The notes under the pieces: model-generated
The model's input: only the letters and a program-made list of their open reading frames with translations
Database searches by the model: none
What the model was told of the DNA's origin: nothing
Assembly: GCF_030811455.1 (NCBI RefSeq)
Contig: NZ_JAUSQU010000001.1
Span: 6,262,001-6,326,000 of the forward strand
Direction: 5' to 3'
From: Streptosporangium lutulentum
Lineage (GTDB): Bacteria > Actinomycetota > Actinomycetes > Streptosporangiales > Streptosporangiaceae
Length of the DNA stretch: 64,000 bases
Made by a program: the position numbers and the translations under genes
Shown: positions 7,500 through 16,016 of the stretch, in pieces
How positions within the stretch are numbered: the stretch's first letter is position 1
Layout: every line of letters starts with the position of its first letter

Positions 7500-8903
7500 T
7501 TGGTCGGGTGGGTGCGGCGGCACCGTTTTTTCCTGGGTGTGCTGGGCCTCGGAGCCGTCCTGCGGGTGATCACCATGCTCGGATACCGGCCCGCGCTCTG
7601 GTTTCCCGACTCCTACACCTACGTCGTCACCGCGCTGAAGCCTCGCCCCGACCTGGTCCGCCCGGCCGGATACCCGATGTTCCTGCGCCTGTTCGAACCG
7701 TTTCACAGCTTCGCCCTCGTCACGCTGGTCCAGCACCTGCTGGGGCTGATGGTCGGCGTGCTGGTCTACCTCACCGCCCGGCGGCTGCGCGCCCCCGGCT
7801 GGGCCGCGGTGGGCGCGTCCGTTCCCTCCCTGCTGGACGCCTACCAGATCGAGTTGGAACACCTGCTGGTCTCCGACACCCTGTTCGCCGTTCTGATCAT
7901 GTCGGCGGTCTGCCTGGGCGTGCGGCGGACCGTCGGGTGGCGTACGGCGTGCGGGATCGGGCTGCTGCTCGCGGCGGCGACCCTGACCAGGACCGTCGGG
8001 CTGCCGCTGGTCGTGATCTTCGCCGCCTGGCTGATCTACCGGGAGCGGGGGCGGGTGGTCACGCCAAGACTGCTGCTGCCGGCCGGGGTGATGCTGATCG
8101 CGGCGACGCTGCCGATCCTGGGGTACGGGGCCTGGTTCTACGCGACCTACCAGCGGGTCGGCATCGTGGGCGCCAACGGCGTCTTCCTCTACGCCAAGAC
8201 GATGACCTTCGCCGACTGCGCGGTGATGAAGCCCTCGCCGGACCTGGCCGTGCTCTGCGACCCCCGGCCGCCGCGCGAGCGGCCTCCCATGCAGGAGTAC
8301 GTCTGGGGTCCGGACTCGCCACTGGTCAAGCTGCCCGGCATCACCTTCGCCAAGGAGACCGACGCGCTGGCCGGGCGGTTCGCCTCGCTGGCCATCCAGA
8401 GCCAGCCGCTCGACTATCTGGGGTCGGTCGTCTCGGAGCTGGCCCGCTCGTTCACCTGGGGCCGCCCGGTCTACCCGGACCGGGAGGTCTACGACTACTA
8501 CGAGTTCCCGGACAGGCCGCCGGCCCCACCGGGCCGCTATCCGGCCACGGAGGGCGCCGAGTCCGCCCGGCGCTACGAGCAGGGCTCGATCACCGCTCAG
8601 GTCGTCGAACCCTACGCGGGCTGGATGCGTACCTACCAGGACGTGGCCCGGCTCCCCGGAACGGCGGTACTGGTGATCCTGCTCATCCCTCCGGTGGCGG
8701 CGGCCGTCCGGCGGTTCCGCCCGGAGTCCACGGCGTGGGTGCTGCCGTGGACGACGGCGACGGTGCTGCTGGTGATGCCTCCGGCGGTCGCGCAGTTCGA
8801 CTACCGCTACGTTCTGCCCGTCGTACCCGCAGCGTGCCTGGCTGCGGCATTGGTTGCGGGTAAACCTAATTTCCGTAATATTCCAAGAAATGTCCGTATT
8901 TGA
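7500..8903 (+). CDS. Polytopic membrane protein, probable GT-C-type glycosyltransferase
   Basis: The protein is about 467 residues with some nine hydrophobic segments. The first loop holds WFPDSYTYVVTALKPRPDLV, the acidic first-loop pattern of GT-C (GT39/GT83-like) mannosyl-type transferases. A large extracytoplasmic loop (about 215-360) precedes the last two helices. The reading starts at TTG 7500 with GGAG 2-6 nt upstream; GTG 7512 is also possible and would have better spacing. It is divergent from the 728-residue GT-C-like protein, and both fit a polyprenyl-phosphate-sugar pathway. Function is inferred from topology. Confidence 0.65.
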   Translation: MVGWVRRHRFFLGVLGLGAVLRVITMLGYRPALWFPDSYTYVVTALKPRPDLVRPAGYPMFLRLFEPFHSFALVTLVQHLLGLMVGVLVYLTARRLRAPGWAAVGASVPSLLDAYQIELEHLLVSDTLFAVLIMSAVCLGVRRTVGWRTACGIGLLLAAATLTRTVGLPLVVIFAAWLIYRERGRVVTPRLLLPAGVMLIAATLPILGYGAWFYATYQRVGIVGANGVFLYAKTMTFADCAVMKPSPDLAVLCDPRPPRERPPMQEYVWGPDSPLVKLPGITFAKETDALAGRFASLAIQSQPLDYLGSVVSELARSFTWGRPVYPDREVYDYYEFPDRPPAPPGRYPATEGAESARRYEQGSITAQVVEPYAGWMRTYQDVARLPGTAVLVILLIPPVAAAVRRFRPESTAWVLPWTTATVLLVMPPAVAQFDYRYVLPVVPAACLAAALVAGKPNFRNIPRNVRI

Positions 8904-9060
8904 GTATGCTGGCCGCCAGATCAGCACGGCGGTGGTCAGGGGATGGTCTTGAGCAAATTCATGTCATCGCAGCTCCCGGTGCGCGCATCGTGACCTACTC
9001 TTTGGGCGCGATGAACGAGCTGGAACAGCACCGGACGGTGCCGCGAAGCGAGGAGATCGC

Positions 9061-10641
9061 ATGAGCGACCACCGGCATGCCGGGGGGAAGGACCGCGGGG
9101 CCGAATCGGGCCGCCGGGCGTCCCGTAGGGCGGGCGATGACGGAGGGCGGCCTCCCGAAGACCTCTCTCCGGACGGCGGGCCGCCCCGGAGCCGCAAGAG
9201 CGGGCGGCTGGGCGTGGGCGGCTGGGTCAGCATCGCGGTGACCGGCGTCATGGTGCTCGGCACCCTCGGCGGCTACACGCTCTACCGGAACACCTTCGCC
9301 AATATCAACACGCTCGACCCCACCGCCAATCTCGGCGCGAACCGCCCGGTGAACGAGACCGGGTCGCTCAACGTGCTACTGGTCGGCTCCGACACCCGCG
9401 AGGGCGACAACCTCCAGTACGGCCAGAAGATGCTCAACGCGGGCAAGCGGACCGACACGATCATCCTCATGCACATCTCGCCGAACCGCGACAAGGCGAC
9501 GCTCATCAGCTTCCCCCGCGACTCCATGGTGGAGATGCCCGCGTGCAAGAGCGAGAACGGCACCCCGGTCGCCGCGAGACACGAGATGATCAACGCCGCC
9601 TACAACGAGGGCGGCATCACCTGCACCATCACCACGCTTGAGGCCCTCACCCAGATCCGCGTCGACCACTTCGTCGAGGTCGACTTCACCGGCTTCAAGA
9701 ACATCGTGGACGCCCTCGGCGGCGTCCGGATCTGCCTCAAGGAGCCGGTCGACAGCAAGAAGGCCAAGCTCACCCTCGCCGCCGGCTGGCACAATCTCAA
9801 GGGCGAGGAGGCCCTGGGATACGTGCGGCTGCGCGACTACGGCGACGGCAGCGACATCCAGCGGATCAAGCGCCAGCAGGTCTTCCTCAGCAAGGTGGTC
9901 GACAAGGCGACCAGCAGCGCGCTGCTCACCGACCCCGCGAAACTCATCTCCTTCATCGGCGCCGCCTCGAAGTCGGTCCGGATGGACAAGGCACTGGCCG
10001 ACGACCCCCAGACCCTGATCCGGATCGCGCAGAGCGCCAAGGCGCTGACGGCGAGCGGCGTCAAGTTCATCACCGTCCCGTGGGGCACGGACCCCAAGGA
10101 CAAGAACCGGGTCGTCTGGAGTCAGCCCGCCGCGGACGAGCTGTTCGAGGCGATCCGCAGCGACAACGAGGTGCTCCCCACCGCCGCCCCCACCGGGCCC
10201 GCCAAGCCGACCGTCAAGAACGAGCAGGTCCGGGTCCAGGTCCTCAACGGCACCGACACCCTGAACAGGGCCAAGGAGGTCGCCGACAAGCTGACCGACC
10301 AGGGCTTCGTGGTGACCGAGGTCGGCAACGCCCGCCCGGCGACCGGCAACGTGCCCACCACCACGCTGCGGTACGCCAAGAACGATACCGCCGAGGGCCC
10401 CGCCTACGGGGACACGCTGGCCGCCAGGCTCTCCAGCGACAAGCGCACCCCCGTCGCCGGCAAGGTGAAGCCGGTCAGCACGGACAAGTACGTGTCGGCC
10501 AGCCCGGTCGCCAAGCCTCCCACCGGCCCGATCATCCAGCTGGTCATCGGCGCCGACTGGCCGGGCGTCCGGGTTCCCACCAAGATTCCCGACTCTCTCA
10601 AGGACCAGGTCGTCGACAACAAGACCGACCCCTGCCAGTAA
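9061..10641 (+). CDS. LytR-CpsA-Psr (LCP) family wall-polymer ligase with LytR_C domain
   Basis: The protein has 526 residues: a charged cytoplasmic tail (1-48), one TM helix (about 52-74), then the LCP catalytic domain. It shows SLNVLLVGSDTREGDN, TLISFPRDSMVEMP, DHFVEVDFTGFKNIVDALGG and the Arg-rich SDIQRIKRQQVFL, which together form the polyprenyl-pyrophosphate pocket. A LytR_C domain follows (VRVQVLNGTDTLNRAKEVAD, about residue 385). LCP proteins transfer lipid-linked teichoic acid or arabinogalactan-type polymers to peptidoglycan. The neighbouring glycosyltransferases and the TagF-like gene further right supply a plausible substrate. Start is ATG 9061. Confidence 0.93.
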   Translation: MSDHRHAGGKDRGAESGRRASRRAGDDGGRPPEDLSPDGGPPRSRKSGRLGVGGWVSIAVTGVMVLGTLGGYTLYRNTFANINTLDPTANLGANRPVNETGSLNVLLVGSDTREGDNLQYGQKMLNAGKRTDTIILMHISPNRDKATLISFPRDSMVEMPACKSENGTPVAARHEMINAAYNEGGITCTITTLEALTQIRVDHFVEVDFTGFKNIVDALGGVRICLKEPVDSKKAKLTLAAGWHNLKGEEALGYVRLRDYGDGSDIQRIKRQQVFLSKVVDKATSSALLTDPAKLISFIGAASKSVRMDKALADDPQTLIRIAQSAKALTASGVKFITVPWGTDPKDKNRVVWSQPAADELFEAIRSDNEVLPTAAPTGPAKPTVKNEQVRVQVLNGTDTLNRAKEVADKLTDQGFVVTEVGNARPATGNVPTTTLRYAKNDTAEGPAYGDTLAARLSSDKRTPVAGKVKPVSTDKYVSASPVAKPPTGPIIQLVIGADWPGVRVPTKIPDSLKDQVVDNKTDPCQ

Positions 10642-10665
10642 CGAGCGGCCGAGCGGCGAAGGACA

Positions 10666-10697
10666 GGTCGTCAGGCGGCGAGACCCGCCTGACGACC
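10666..10697 (+). terminator. Perfect 13-bp stem hairpin after the LCP gene
   Basis: Arms 10666-10678 and 10685-10697 are exact reverse complements (GGTCGTCAGGCGG on the left), with a 6-nt loop CGAGAC. It lies 25 nt after the LCP stop. There is no T tract, which is common for actinobacterial terminators. Confidence 0.7.
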
Positions 10698-11040
10698 GGC
10701 GGCCACGGCCCGCGTCACGGCGTCTGTCACGGCGTCCGCCCCGTCACCTGTCACATCGTCCCCACGGTGTCCGTCAGGGTGTCCGTCACGGCCCGCGGCG
10801 CGGCGTGTGTCCTCCTCACCGGCCGGTGACCGGTGCCGTGACGCGGGCAGAATCCGGACAGTCACGATTCGCCGAGAACCCCGTGAAACTCGCCGTACTC
10901 GTGCGACAGGGGGCTCAACATCGGTTTAGGGTGGTCAGGTCGGCGAGGCGAGCCTCCTCTCACCCGCATCCCCGGCCGCCTTCTCGCTAGCGCGCCCGAC
11001 TCCTTCCCCGGTCTCCGACAGATGGCTGAGCGTTTCCCCC
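10698..11040. repeat. Intergenic stretch with GTCACGG-type direct repeats
   Basis: This is a 343-nt gap between the LCP terminator and the acyltransferase start. It holds two adjacent 12-mers, GTCACGGCGTC plus T or C, at 10714-10725 and 10726-10737, followed by more degenerate GTC[A/C] units up to about 10800. GCCACGGCCCGCG-like sequence brackets the array on both sides. No gene was found. The last 100 nt must contain the promoter of the acyltransferase gene. Confidence 0.4.
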
Positions 11041-12828
11041 GTGAGTGACATCCGCCCCTCTTTCCCGACGCCGGCCCCTCAGGACGACGGCGCCGACGCC
11101 GGCAGGCCAACCAGCGGGCAGGGCCGGGCCTCCGCCCCGCGGCCGACGCCGGATCCCGCGCGCCGGCCGCCGGCCCCCCAGCCCTCCTGGCCCGAGCCGC
11201 CCTCCATGCCGTACGCCTCCGGCCGGCGGGAGCGCGGGCCCGTGCCCGAGGAAGAGGAGGCGGGCGAGGTCACCGCGTGGGGCTATCCCGCCTACCAGGA
11301 CTCGCCGCCGGACCAGCCGCACGACCTCCGGAATCCGCTCGCCGCCTCCGCTCCCCTGGAGCCCCTGCCATGGCGAGAGCCCTCAGCCTCACCCGAGCCC
11401 CGGAACACCCGCGAATCGGCGTGGGCTCCTGAGGAGACCTCACCGAACCGGCGGGAGCCCTCGTGGGCTCGCGAGGAGAGCAGGCCGGAGGGGGGCCCGC
11501 TCTCGCCCCACGGCTCCTCCCAGACACCGCCGTGGCGGCCGGACCGGACGCCGCCCCTCCCTCAGCCCCGGGAGGCCCCGACCGGCCCCCAGTTCCAGGG
11601 GTCCTCGACGGCGCGGCCCTTCTCCTACTGGGAGAGCACCGGCCAAAGGACCTCCGAGCCCTCGTTCTGGCACCGGTCCACCGACCCGGAGCGCGAGGCG
11701 GAGCAGGAGTGGCGGGCCGAGCAGGAGCGGGAGCCGTTCAAGGAGGAGGAGGAGCCCCCCGCTCCCCCGGCCAAGAAGAAGCGCGACCCGTATCTCGACA
11801 ACGTGAAGTTCGTGCTGATCGCCCTCGTCGCGACCGGGCACTCGCTGGTGCCCACCCTGAGCGCGCACTCGGCGAAGTCGGCGTACATCTTCATCTACAT
11901 GTTCCACATGCCGGCGTTCGTGCTGATCAGCGGCTATCTCGGACGTAATTTCTGGAACTCCAACGCCAAGATCAACAAACTGGTCGACACTCTGATCATC
12001 CCCTACGTGGTCGTCGAGATCGGCTACGCGCTGCTCCGCTACGGGCTGGGCCAGAAGTGGACCCTCACGATCATCGACCCGGCCTGGCTGAACTGGTATC
12101 TGCTGGCCCTGGTGCTCTGGCGGATCTCCACACCCATCTGGACCCGCATGCGGCAACCGCTGCTGGTCGCGGTGGTCATCTACATGATGGCGGGCTTCTC
12201 CGAGATCGGCGGCGACTTCAGCATCGACCGCTTCTTCGGCCTGCTCCCGTTCTACGTGCTCGGACTGCTGCTCAAGCCCGAGCACTTCGACCTGCTCAAG
12301 CCGACCTGGGTCAGGATCGTGGGCGGACTCACCCTCGTCGGGGCGGCGGGAGTGGCGATCTTCATCGCCCCCCACGTCAAGCTCGCCCCGGTCTACTACC
12401 GCTACAGCTTCAAGGGCATGGACATGTCCTGGTGGATGGGTCTCGGCGTGCGAGGCGCCGTGCTGATCGCGGGGATGATCATGACGTTCGCCCTGCTCGC
12501 GGTCATTCCCCGGAGAGAGACCTGGTTCTCCGACCTCGGCACCCGGACGCTCTACGCCTACCTGCTCCACGGCGTCGTCGTGCTCATCGCCAAGGACCAG
12601 CACTGGCTGAGCTTCCCCTGGCTGCACGGCCCGCTGGGGGTGATGGCGATCGCGTCGAGCGCCCTGGCCCTGGTCATCGTCCTGTGCCTGCCGGAGACCC
12701 GCACACTCTTCAAGTGGATGCTCGAACCCCGCCTGGTCTGGCTCTACCGCCGGCCGTCGGCGCAGGCCGTTCCCACGCCGCCGGCCGAGCCCCCAACCAG
12801 GGAGAGTTCAACCTCAGTTACCCGGTAA
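11041..12828 (+). CDS. Membrane acyltransferase (acyltransferase-3 family) with a long disordered N-terminus
   Basis: The protein is 595 residues from GTG 11041. Residues 1 to about 245 are Pro/Ser/Arg/Glu-rich and predicted disordered. The acyltransferase-3 domain begins with RDPYLDNVKFVLIALVATGH, whose His is the conserved catalytic one. It continues with FHMPAFVLISGYLGRNF and about ten TM helices, ending in DLGTRTLYAYLLHGVVVLIA. Such enzymes O-acylate extracellular glycans. The family is normally 330-400 residues, so the extension is unusual; a later start close to the domain cannot be excluded, but the frame is open and has coding-type GC3 throughout. It lies between the LCP gene and a glycosyltransferase. 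Confidence 0.85.
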   Translation: MSDIRPSFPTPAPQDDGADAGRPTSGQGRASAPRPTPDPARRPPAPQPSWPEPPSMPYASGRRERGPVPEEEEAGEVTAWGYPAYQDSPPDQPHDLRNPLAASAPLEPLPWREPSASPEPRNTRESAWAPEETSPNRREPSWAREESRPEGGPLSPHGSSQTPPWRPDRTPPLPQPREAPTGPQFQGSSTARPFSYWESTGQRTSEPSFWHRSTDPEREAEQEWRAEQEREPFKEEEEPPAPPAKKKRDPYLDNVKFVLIALVATGHSLVPTLSAHSAKSAYIFIYMFHMPAFVLISGYLGRNFWNSNAKINKLVDTLIIPYVVVEIGYALLRYGLGQKWTLTIIDPAWLNWYLLALVLWRISTPIWTRMRQPLLVAVVIYMMAGFSEIGGDFSIDRFFGLLPFYVLGLLLKPEHFDLLKPTWVRIVGGLTLVGAAGVAIFIAPHVKLAPVYYRYSFKGMDMSWWMGLGVRGAVLIAGMIMTFALLAVIPRRETWFSDLGTRTLYAYLLHGVVVLIAKDQHWLSFPWLHGPLGVMAIASSALALVIVLCLPETRTLFKWMLEPRLVWLYRRPSAQAVPTPPAEPPTRESSTSVTR

Positions 12829-12877
12829 TTAACGCAACACATCCGGTGATGACGGAAGGGACGCTCAGCATCGGTGT

Positions 12878-14002
12878 ATGCGGGTATGTGTCGGCACAAT
12901 CGTCCATCACCCCGAAGACGCCCGGATCATGCATCGGCAGATCCGGGCGCTCCTCGAGGCGGGACACGAGATCACCTATGTAGCGCCCTTCACCGACTGC
13001 AATGTCACGCCTGATCCCCGGCTCCGGCCGGTCGACGTTCCCCGTGCGGTCGGCCGCCGCCGCAGGCGCGCGCTGAAGGCCGCCCGCAAGGCCCTCAAGC
13101 GCGGGGTGGAGGGTGCCGACCTGCTGATCGTCCATGACATCGAGCTGCTGTTCCGGCTCCCCAGGCGCCGCCCCGTCACCGTGTGGGACGTGCATGAGGA
13201 CACGGCCGCCGCGCTGGAGGCGAAGCCGTACCTCCCCGAGCACCTGCGCCGGATCCTGCCGTCGCTGGTCCGCCGGGTCGAGGCCCGCGCGGAACGCCGG
13301 CTGCACCTGATCCTGGCCGAGGAGGACTATCAGGAGCGGTTCGCCAAGCCCCATCCGGTCGTGCTCAACACCACCTACGTGCCCCCGCGGCTTCCCGCGC
13401 CGCCCGGCGGCCAGAACCGGGTGGTCTACGTGGGCCACCTCTCCCGGGCCAGGGGCGCGGTGGAGCTGATCGAGCTGGCCAGGCGGCTGGTCCCGCACGG
13501 CATCAGGCTGGACCTGATCGGCGCCGCCGATGCCGAGATCCGGCCGCTGCTGCGGGACGCGCAGCGGGAGGGCCTGCTCGACTGGTACGGCTACGTGCCC
13601 AACCAGCACGCGCTGCGGATGGCCGAGAAGGCGATCGCCGGGCTGTCGCTCCTGCACGACGTGCCCAACTACCGGCAGTCGATGCCGACGAAGGTCGTCG
13701 AATACATGGCCCGGGGGCTCCCCGTGATCACCACGCCTCTCCCCGCCGCCGCCTCGATGATCGACCGGGCCCGGTGCGGGACCGTCGTGCCCTTCGGGGA
13801 CGTGGACGCGGTGCTGCGCGCCGTACTGGCGCTGCGGGACGATCCCGAGGCGGCCTCGGCGATGGGGGCCCGCGGCTACGCGGAGGCGTTGTCCCGCTAC
13901 AACTGGCCGGACCACTCCGGCGCGTTCGTCGGACGGCTGGAGGAGTGGGCGACGGCGAGCGCCGCCCCCGTGCGCGCCCACCGTCGCGCCCTGGTGGTCT
14001 GA
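12878..14002 (+). CDS. Family 4-like glycosyltransferase
   Basis: The protein has 374 residues. It begins MRVCVGTIVHHPEDARIMHR, with a very basic surface patch at about residues 50-75 (likely membrane contact). The C-terminal donor domain has RVVYVGHLSRARGAVELIEL near residue 180 and SMPTKVVEYMARGLPVITT near residue 270, containing the conserved Glu that binds the nucleotide sugar. It lies 49 nt downstream of the acyltransferase stop and is probably cotranscribed. It is cytoplasmic and membrane-associated; the donor sugar is unknown. Confidence 0.87.
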   Translation: MRVCVGTIVHHPEDARIMHRQIRALLEAGHEITYVAPFTDCNVTPDPRLRPVDVPRAVGRRRRRALKAARKALKRGVEGADLLIVHDIELLFRLPRRRPVTVWDVHEDTAAALEAKPYLPEHLRRILPSLVRRVEARAERRLHLILAEEDYQERFAKPHPVVLNTTYVPPRLPAPPGGQNRVVYVGHLSRARGAVELIELARRLVPHGIRLDLIGAADAEIRPLLRDAQREGLLDWYGYVPNQHALRMAEKAIAGLSLLHDVPNYRQSMPTKVVEYMARGLPVITTPLPAAASMIDRARCGTVVPFGDVDAVLRAVLALRDDPEAASAMGARGYAEALSRYNWPDHSGAFVGRLEEWATASAAPVRAHRRALVV

Positions 14003-14149
14003 GGCCTCCCCGGCCGCCGGAGTCCGCGAGGGATTGGTCACACCGTTCGCCGGTCCCGATCCCGGCCGGCGGTGATCGAACATCCGCGCGACACCCGTGG
14101 AACGGCGGGGTCACGGGTTGACGAGGGCACCGGAGAACAGGGAGAGGAC

Positions 14150-14215
14150 ATGAGGGAACGCCGGGCGAAACGACAAGCGGTCCGTGACCCCCGTGACGTG
14201 GCGACCAGAGATTGA
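14150..14215 (+). CDS. Possible 21-residue leader peptide ahead of the decarboxylase-family gene
   Basis: ATG 14150 is preceded by GGGAGAGG at good spacing and opens a 21-codon frame (MRERRAKRQAVRDPRDVATRD) ending at TGA 14213. The start of the next gene lies 14 nt later. The peptide is very basic, with nine Arg/Lys. It may be a translated leader or a chance frame; the only support is the strong ribosome-binding site. Confidence 0.25.
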   Translation: MRERRAKRQAVRDPRDVATRD

Positions 14216-14228
14216 TGTACTGGGAGAC

Positions 14229-14966
14229 ATGGCACGCCATCTGATTCAGGGGCGCGAGATCGCCATGCCGGTACGCGTCAGGGATGCCACGGTCGGCATC
14301 GCGTCCTATCTGGTCCGGGCGAACGCCGCACGGGCCGTGATCGCCTATTCGAGGCTGGACGCCGTCGAGGTGCTGCCCGGCAAGGCCCTGTGCGCGCTGG
14401 TGTTCGCCGACTACACCGACGGCGACCTGGGCGCCTACCGCGAGTTCGGCATCGCCTTCCTGATCCGGCCCCCCGGCGCCGATCCCGCGCCGCGCAGGAG
14501 CCTGCGCGCGAGCCTGTGGGAGCTGCACAGACTCGGAGCCGGGACGTTCGTCCACTGGCTCCCGGTCGACCAGGGCTTCACCATGGAGGCGGGCCGTACG
14601 ATCTGGGGCTTCCCCAAGGAGCTCGCCGACATCGATCTGCGCCTGTCGTCCCCCTACAAACGGTGCATCGTCCGCAAGGACGGCAGGCTGGTGCTGGACC
14701 TGCTGATCAAACCCGGCACCCCGGTGCCCGGCAGCGGCATGGTGACCGCCCTCGACGCCTACAGCCACCAGGACGGCGTCACCCGCCGCATTCCCTGGTC
14801 GATATCCCCCCGCGGGGTTCGCCTCCGTCCCGGAGGCGCCCTGATCCGCCTGGGCAACCACTCCGTCGCCAAGGAGCTGAGCGAGCTCGGCCTGCCCAAA
14901 CGCGCCCTGATGACCAGTACGGTCTCCCACCTCGCCATGACCCTCGGCGAGGCCAAGGAGCCCTGA
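14229..14966 (+). CDS. Acetoacetate decarboxylase superfamily protein
   Basis: The protein has 245 residues, close to the family's usual length. The key segment is GRTIWGFPKELADIDL near residue 120. Clostridial acetoacetate decarboxylase carries two adjacent lysines here, the first forming the Schiff base. This protein keeps the first Lys but has Glu in place of the second, which normally lowers the pKa. It may therefore be one of the superfamily members with aldolase, dehydratase or other activity rather than a decarboxylase. Start ATG 14229 has GGGAG just upstream; GTG 14184 would add 15 residues. No operon partner is obvious; the next gene is convergent. Confidence 0.8.
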   Translation: MARHLIQGREIAMPVRVRDATVGIASYLVRANAARAVIAYSRLDAVEVLPGKALCALVFADYTDGDLGAYREFGIAFLIRPPGADPAPRRSLRASLWELHRLGAGTFVHWLPVDQGFTMEAGRTIWGFPKELADIDLRLSSPYKRCIVRKDGRLVLDLLIKPGTPVPGSGMVTALDAYSHQDGVTRRIPWSISPRGVRLRPGGALIRLGNHSVAKELSELGLPKRALMTSTVSHLAMTLGEAKEP

Positions 14967-14977
14967 CCTGCGGGACG

Positions 14978-15853
14978 CTAGACGTCGAGCTCCAGCAGCG
15001 GCAGCTCGTCTCTCATGGGCAGGCCCTGCCAGTCGCTGGGCCCGGAGGCCGCGAACGCCGCCAGCAGGCCGCCCCGGCGCAGTCTGTCGGCCGGGTGCAG
15101 GTGTTCCAGCAGCGCGCTGAGATAGCCCGCGACGAAGGCGTCCCCGGAGCCGTTGGGATCGACCACGGGTGTGGAGAGGCTGGTGGCGTCGTGGCGGACG
15201 CCGTCCACCCGGGCGCTCGCCCCCCGGGCGCCTCGCATCACGATGACCTCCCGGTCGCCGGTGAGCGCCGGCTTGACCAGGTCCAGCTCGCTCTGCCGGA
15301 CGAACAGCACGTCCGCCGAGCAGGCCAGCACGCTGAGGACCTCCTCTGCCTCCCGGAGATCGGGCCAGAGCTGGTCGTGGTAGTCGACCGCCACCGAGAC
15401 GACGACCTGGGCGGTCCGCGCGGCCCGGACCGCGGCGTGCATGGCGTCGCGCGCGTTCAATGCGGCGGTGATCCCGCTGACGTGCAGGACGCGAGAGGCC
15501 GCGATCCGGTCCACGGGAACGTTCCCCTGCGCCAGCCGGGCCCCGGTGCGGTAGTAGGTGACCCTGGCCGCCTGGCCCAGCCTCGACTCCTTCAGGAGGA
15601 TCCCGGTGGGCGATCCCTCGTCCACCCGCGCGTCCGAGATGTCCACGCCCTCACCGCGCAGCACGGTGAGGATCCGCGCGCCGAGCTCGTCACCGCCGAC
15701 CTTGCCCAGCCATCCCACCGCGTGCCCCAGCCTGGCCAGCCCGACCGCGACGGTGAACTCGGCCCCGGCCACGTCCAGCCTGGCCTCGTGCTCGTGACGG
15801 ACCCGGCCGCTGGTGACGACGCCGAAGGCCTCGCCGAGGGTGTAGACGTCCAC
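14978..15853 (-). CDS. PfkB-family carbohydrate kinase (2-keto-3-deoxygluconate kinase-like)
   Basis: The protein has 291 residues. The N-terminal part has the ribokinase fold with DVAGAEFTVAVGLARLGHAV and GWLGKVGGDELGARI (PfkB signature 1 region). The C-terminal signature is VDPNGSGDAFVAGYLSAL, with the catalytic Asp of the GxGD motif intact; Ser replaces the more usual Ala. The segment TYYRTGARLAQ matches the sugar-lid part of KDG kinase-like enzymes. It phosphorylates a small sugar or sugar acid in the cytoplasm. The 3' end is convergent with the decarboxylase-family gene 12 nt away. Confidence 0.87.
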   Translation of the reverse strand: MDVYTLGEAFGVVTSGRVRHEHEARLDVAGAEFTVAVGLARLGHAVGWLGKVGGDELGARILTVLRGEGVDISDARVDEGSPTGILLKESRLGQAARVTYYRTGARLAQGNVPVDRIAASRVLHVSGITAALNARDAMHAAVRAARTAQVVVSVAVDYHDQLWPDLREAEEVLSVLACSADVLFVRQSELDLVKPALTGDREVIVMRGARGASARVDGVRHDATSLSTPVVDPNGSGDAFVAGYLSALLEHLHPADRLRRGGLLAAFAASGPSDWQGLPMRDELPLLELDV

Positions 15854-16016
15854 GTCGGAACCTTTCGGGGCGCCGGGTGACGCCGATGAGCAATCGTTCA
15901 GGCTCCGGCCCCGGGCGCCCCCACTCCCAAAGGACCAGAAACCCGAACTCTAGCGACAACTCACCAGCAAGAACCAACCGGCCACTCGGGTTCCGGACGG
16001 GCCGGACCGCACGGGG

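Noticed and set aside
5193..8927. A 1,244-codon minus-strand frame across both membrane glycosyltransferase-like genes
   Set aside because: Its translation is Arg/Gly/Pro/Asp-rich without motifs, and it covers the antisense strand of the gene at 7500.
10698..10800. GTCACGG repeats as a CRISPR array
   Set aside because: Units are short, degenerate and contiguous with no spacers.
12818..14083. A 421-codon frame antisense to the GT4 gene
   Set aside because: It has no family resemblance. The plus-strand frame has clear GT4 motifs.
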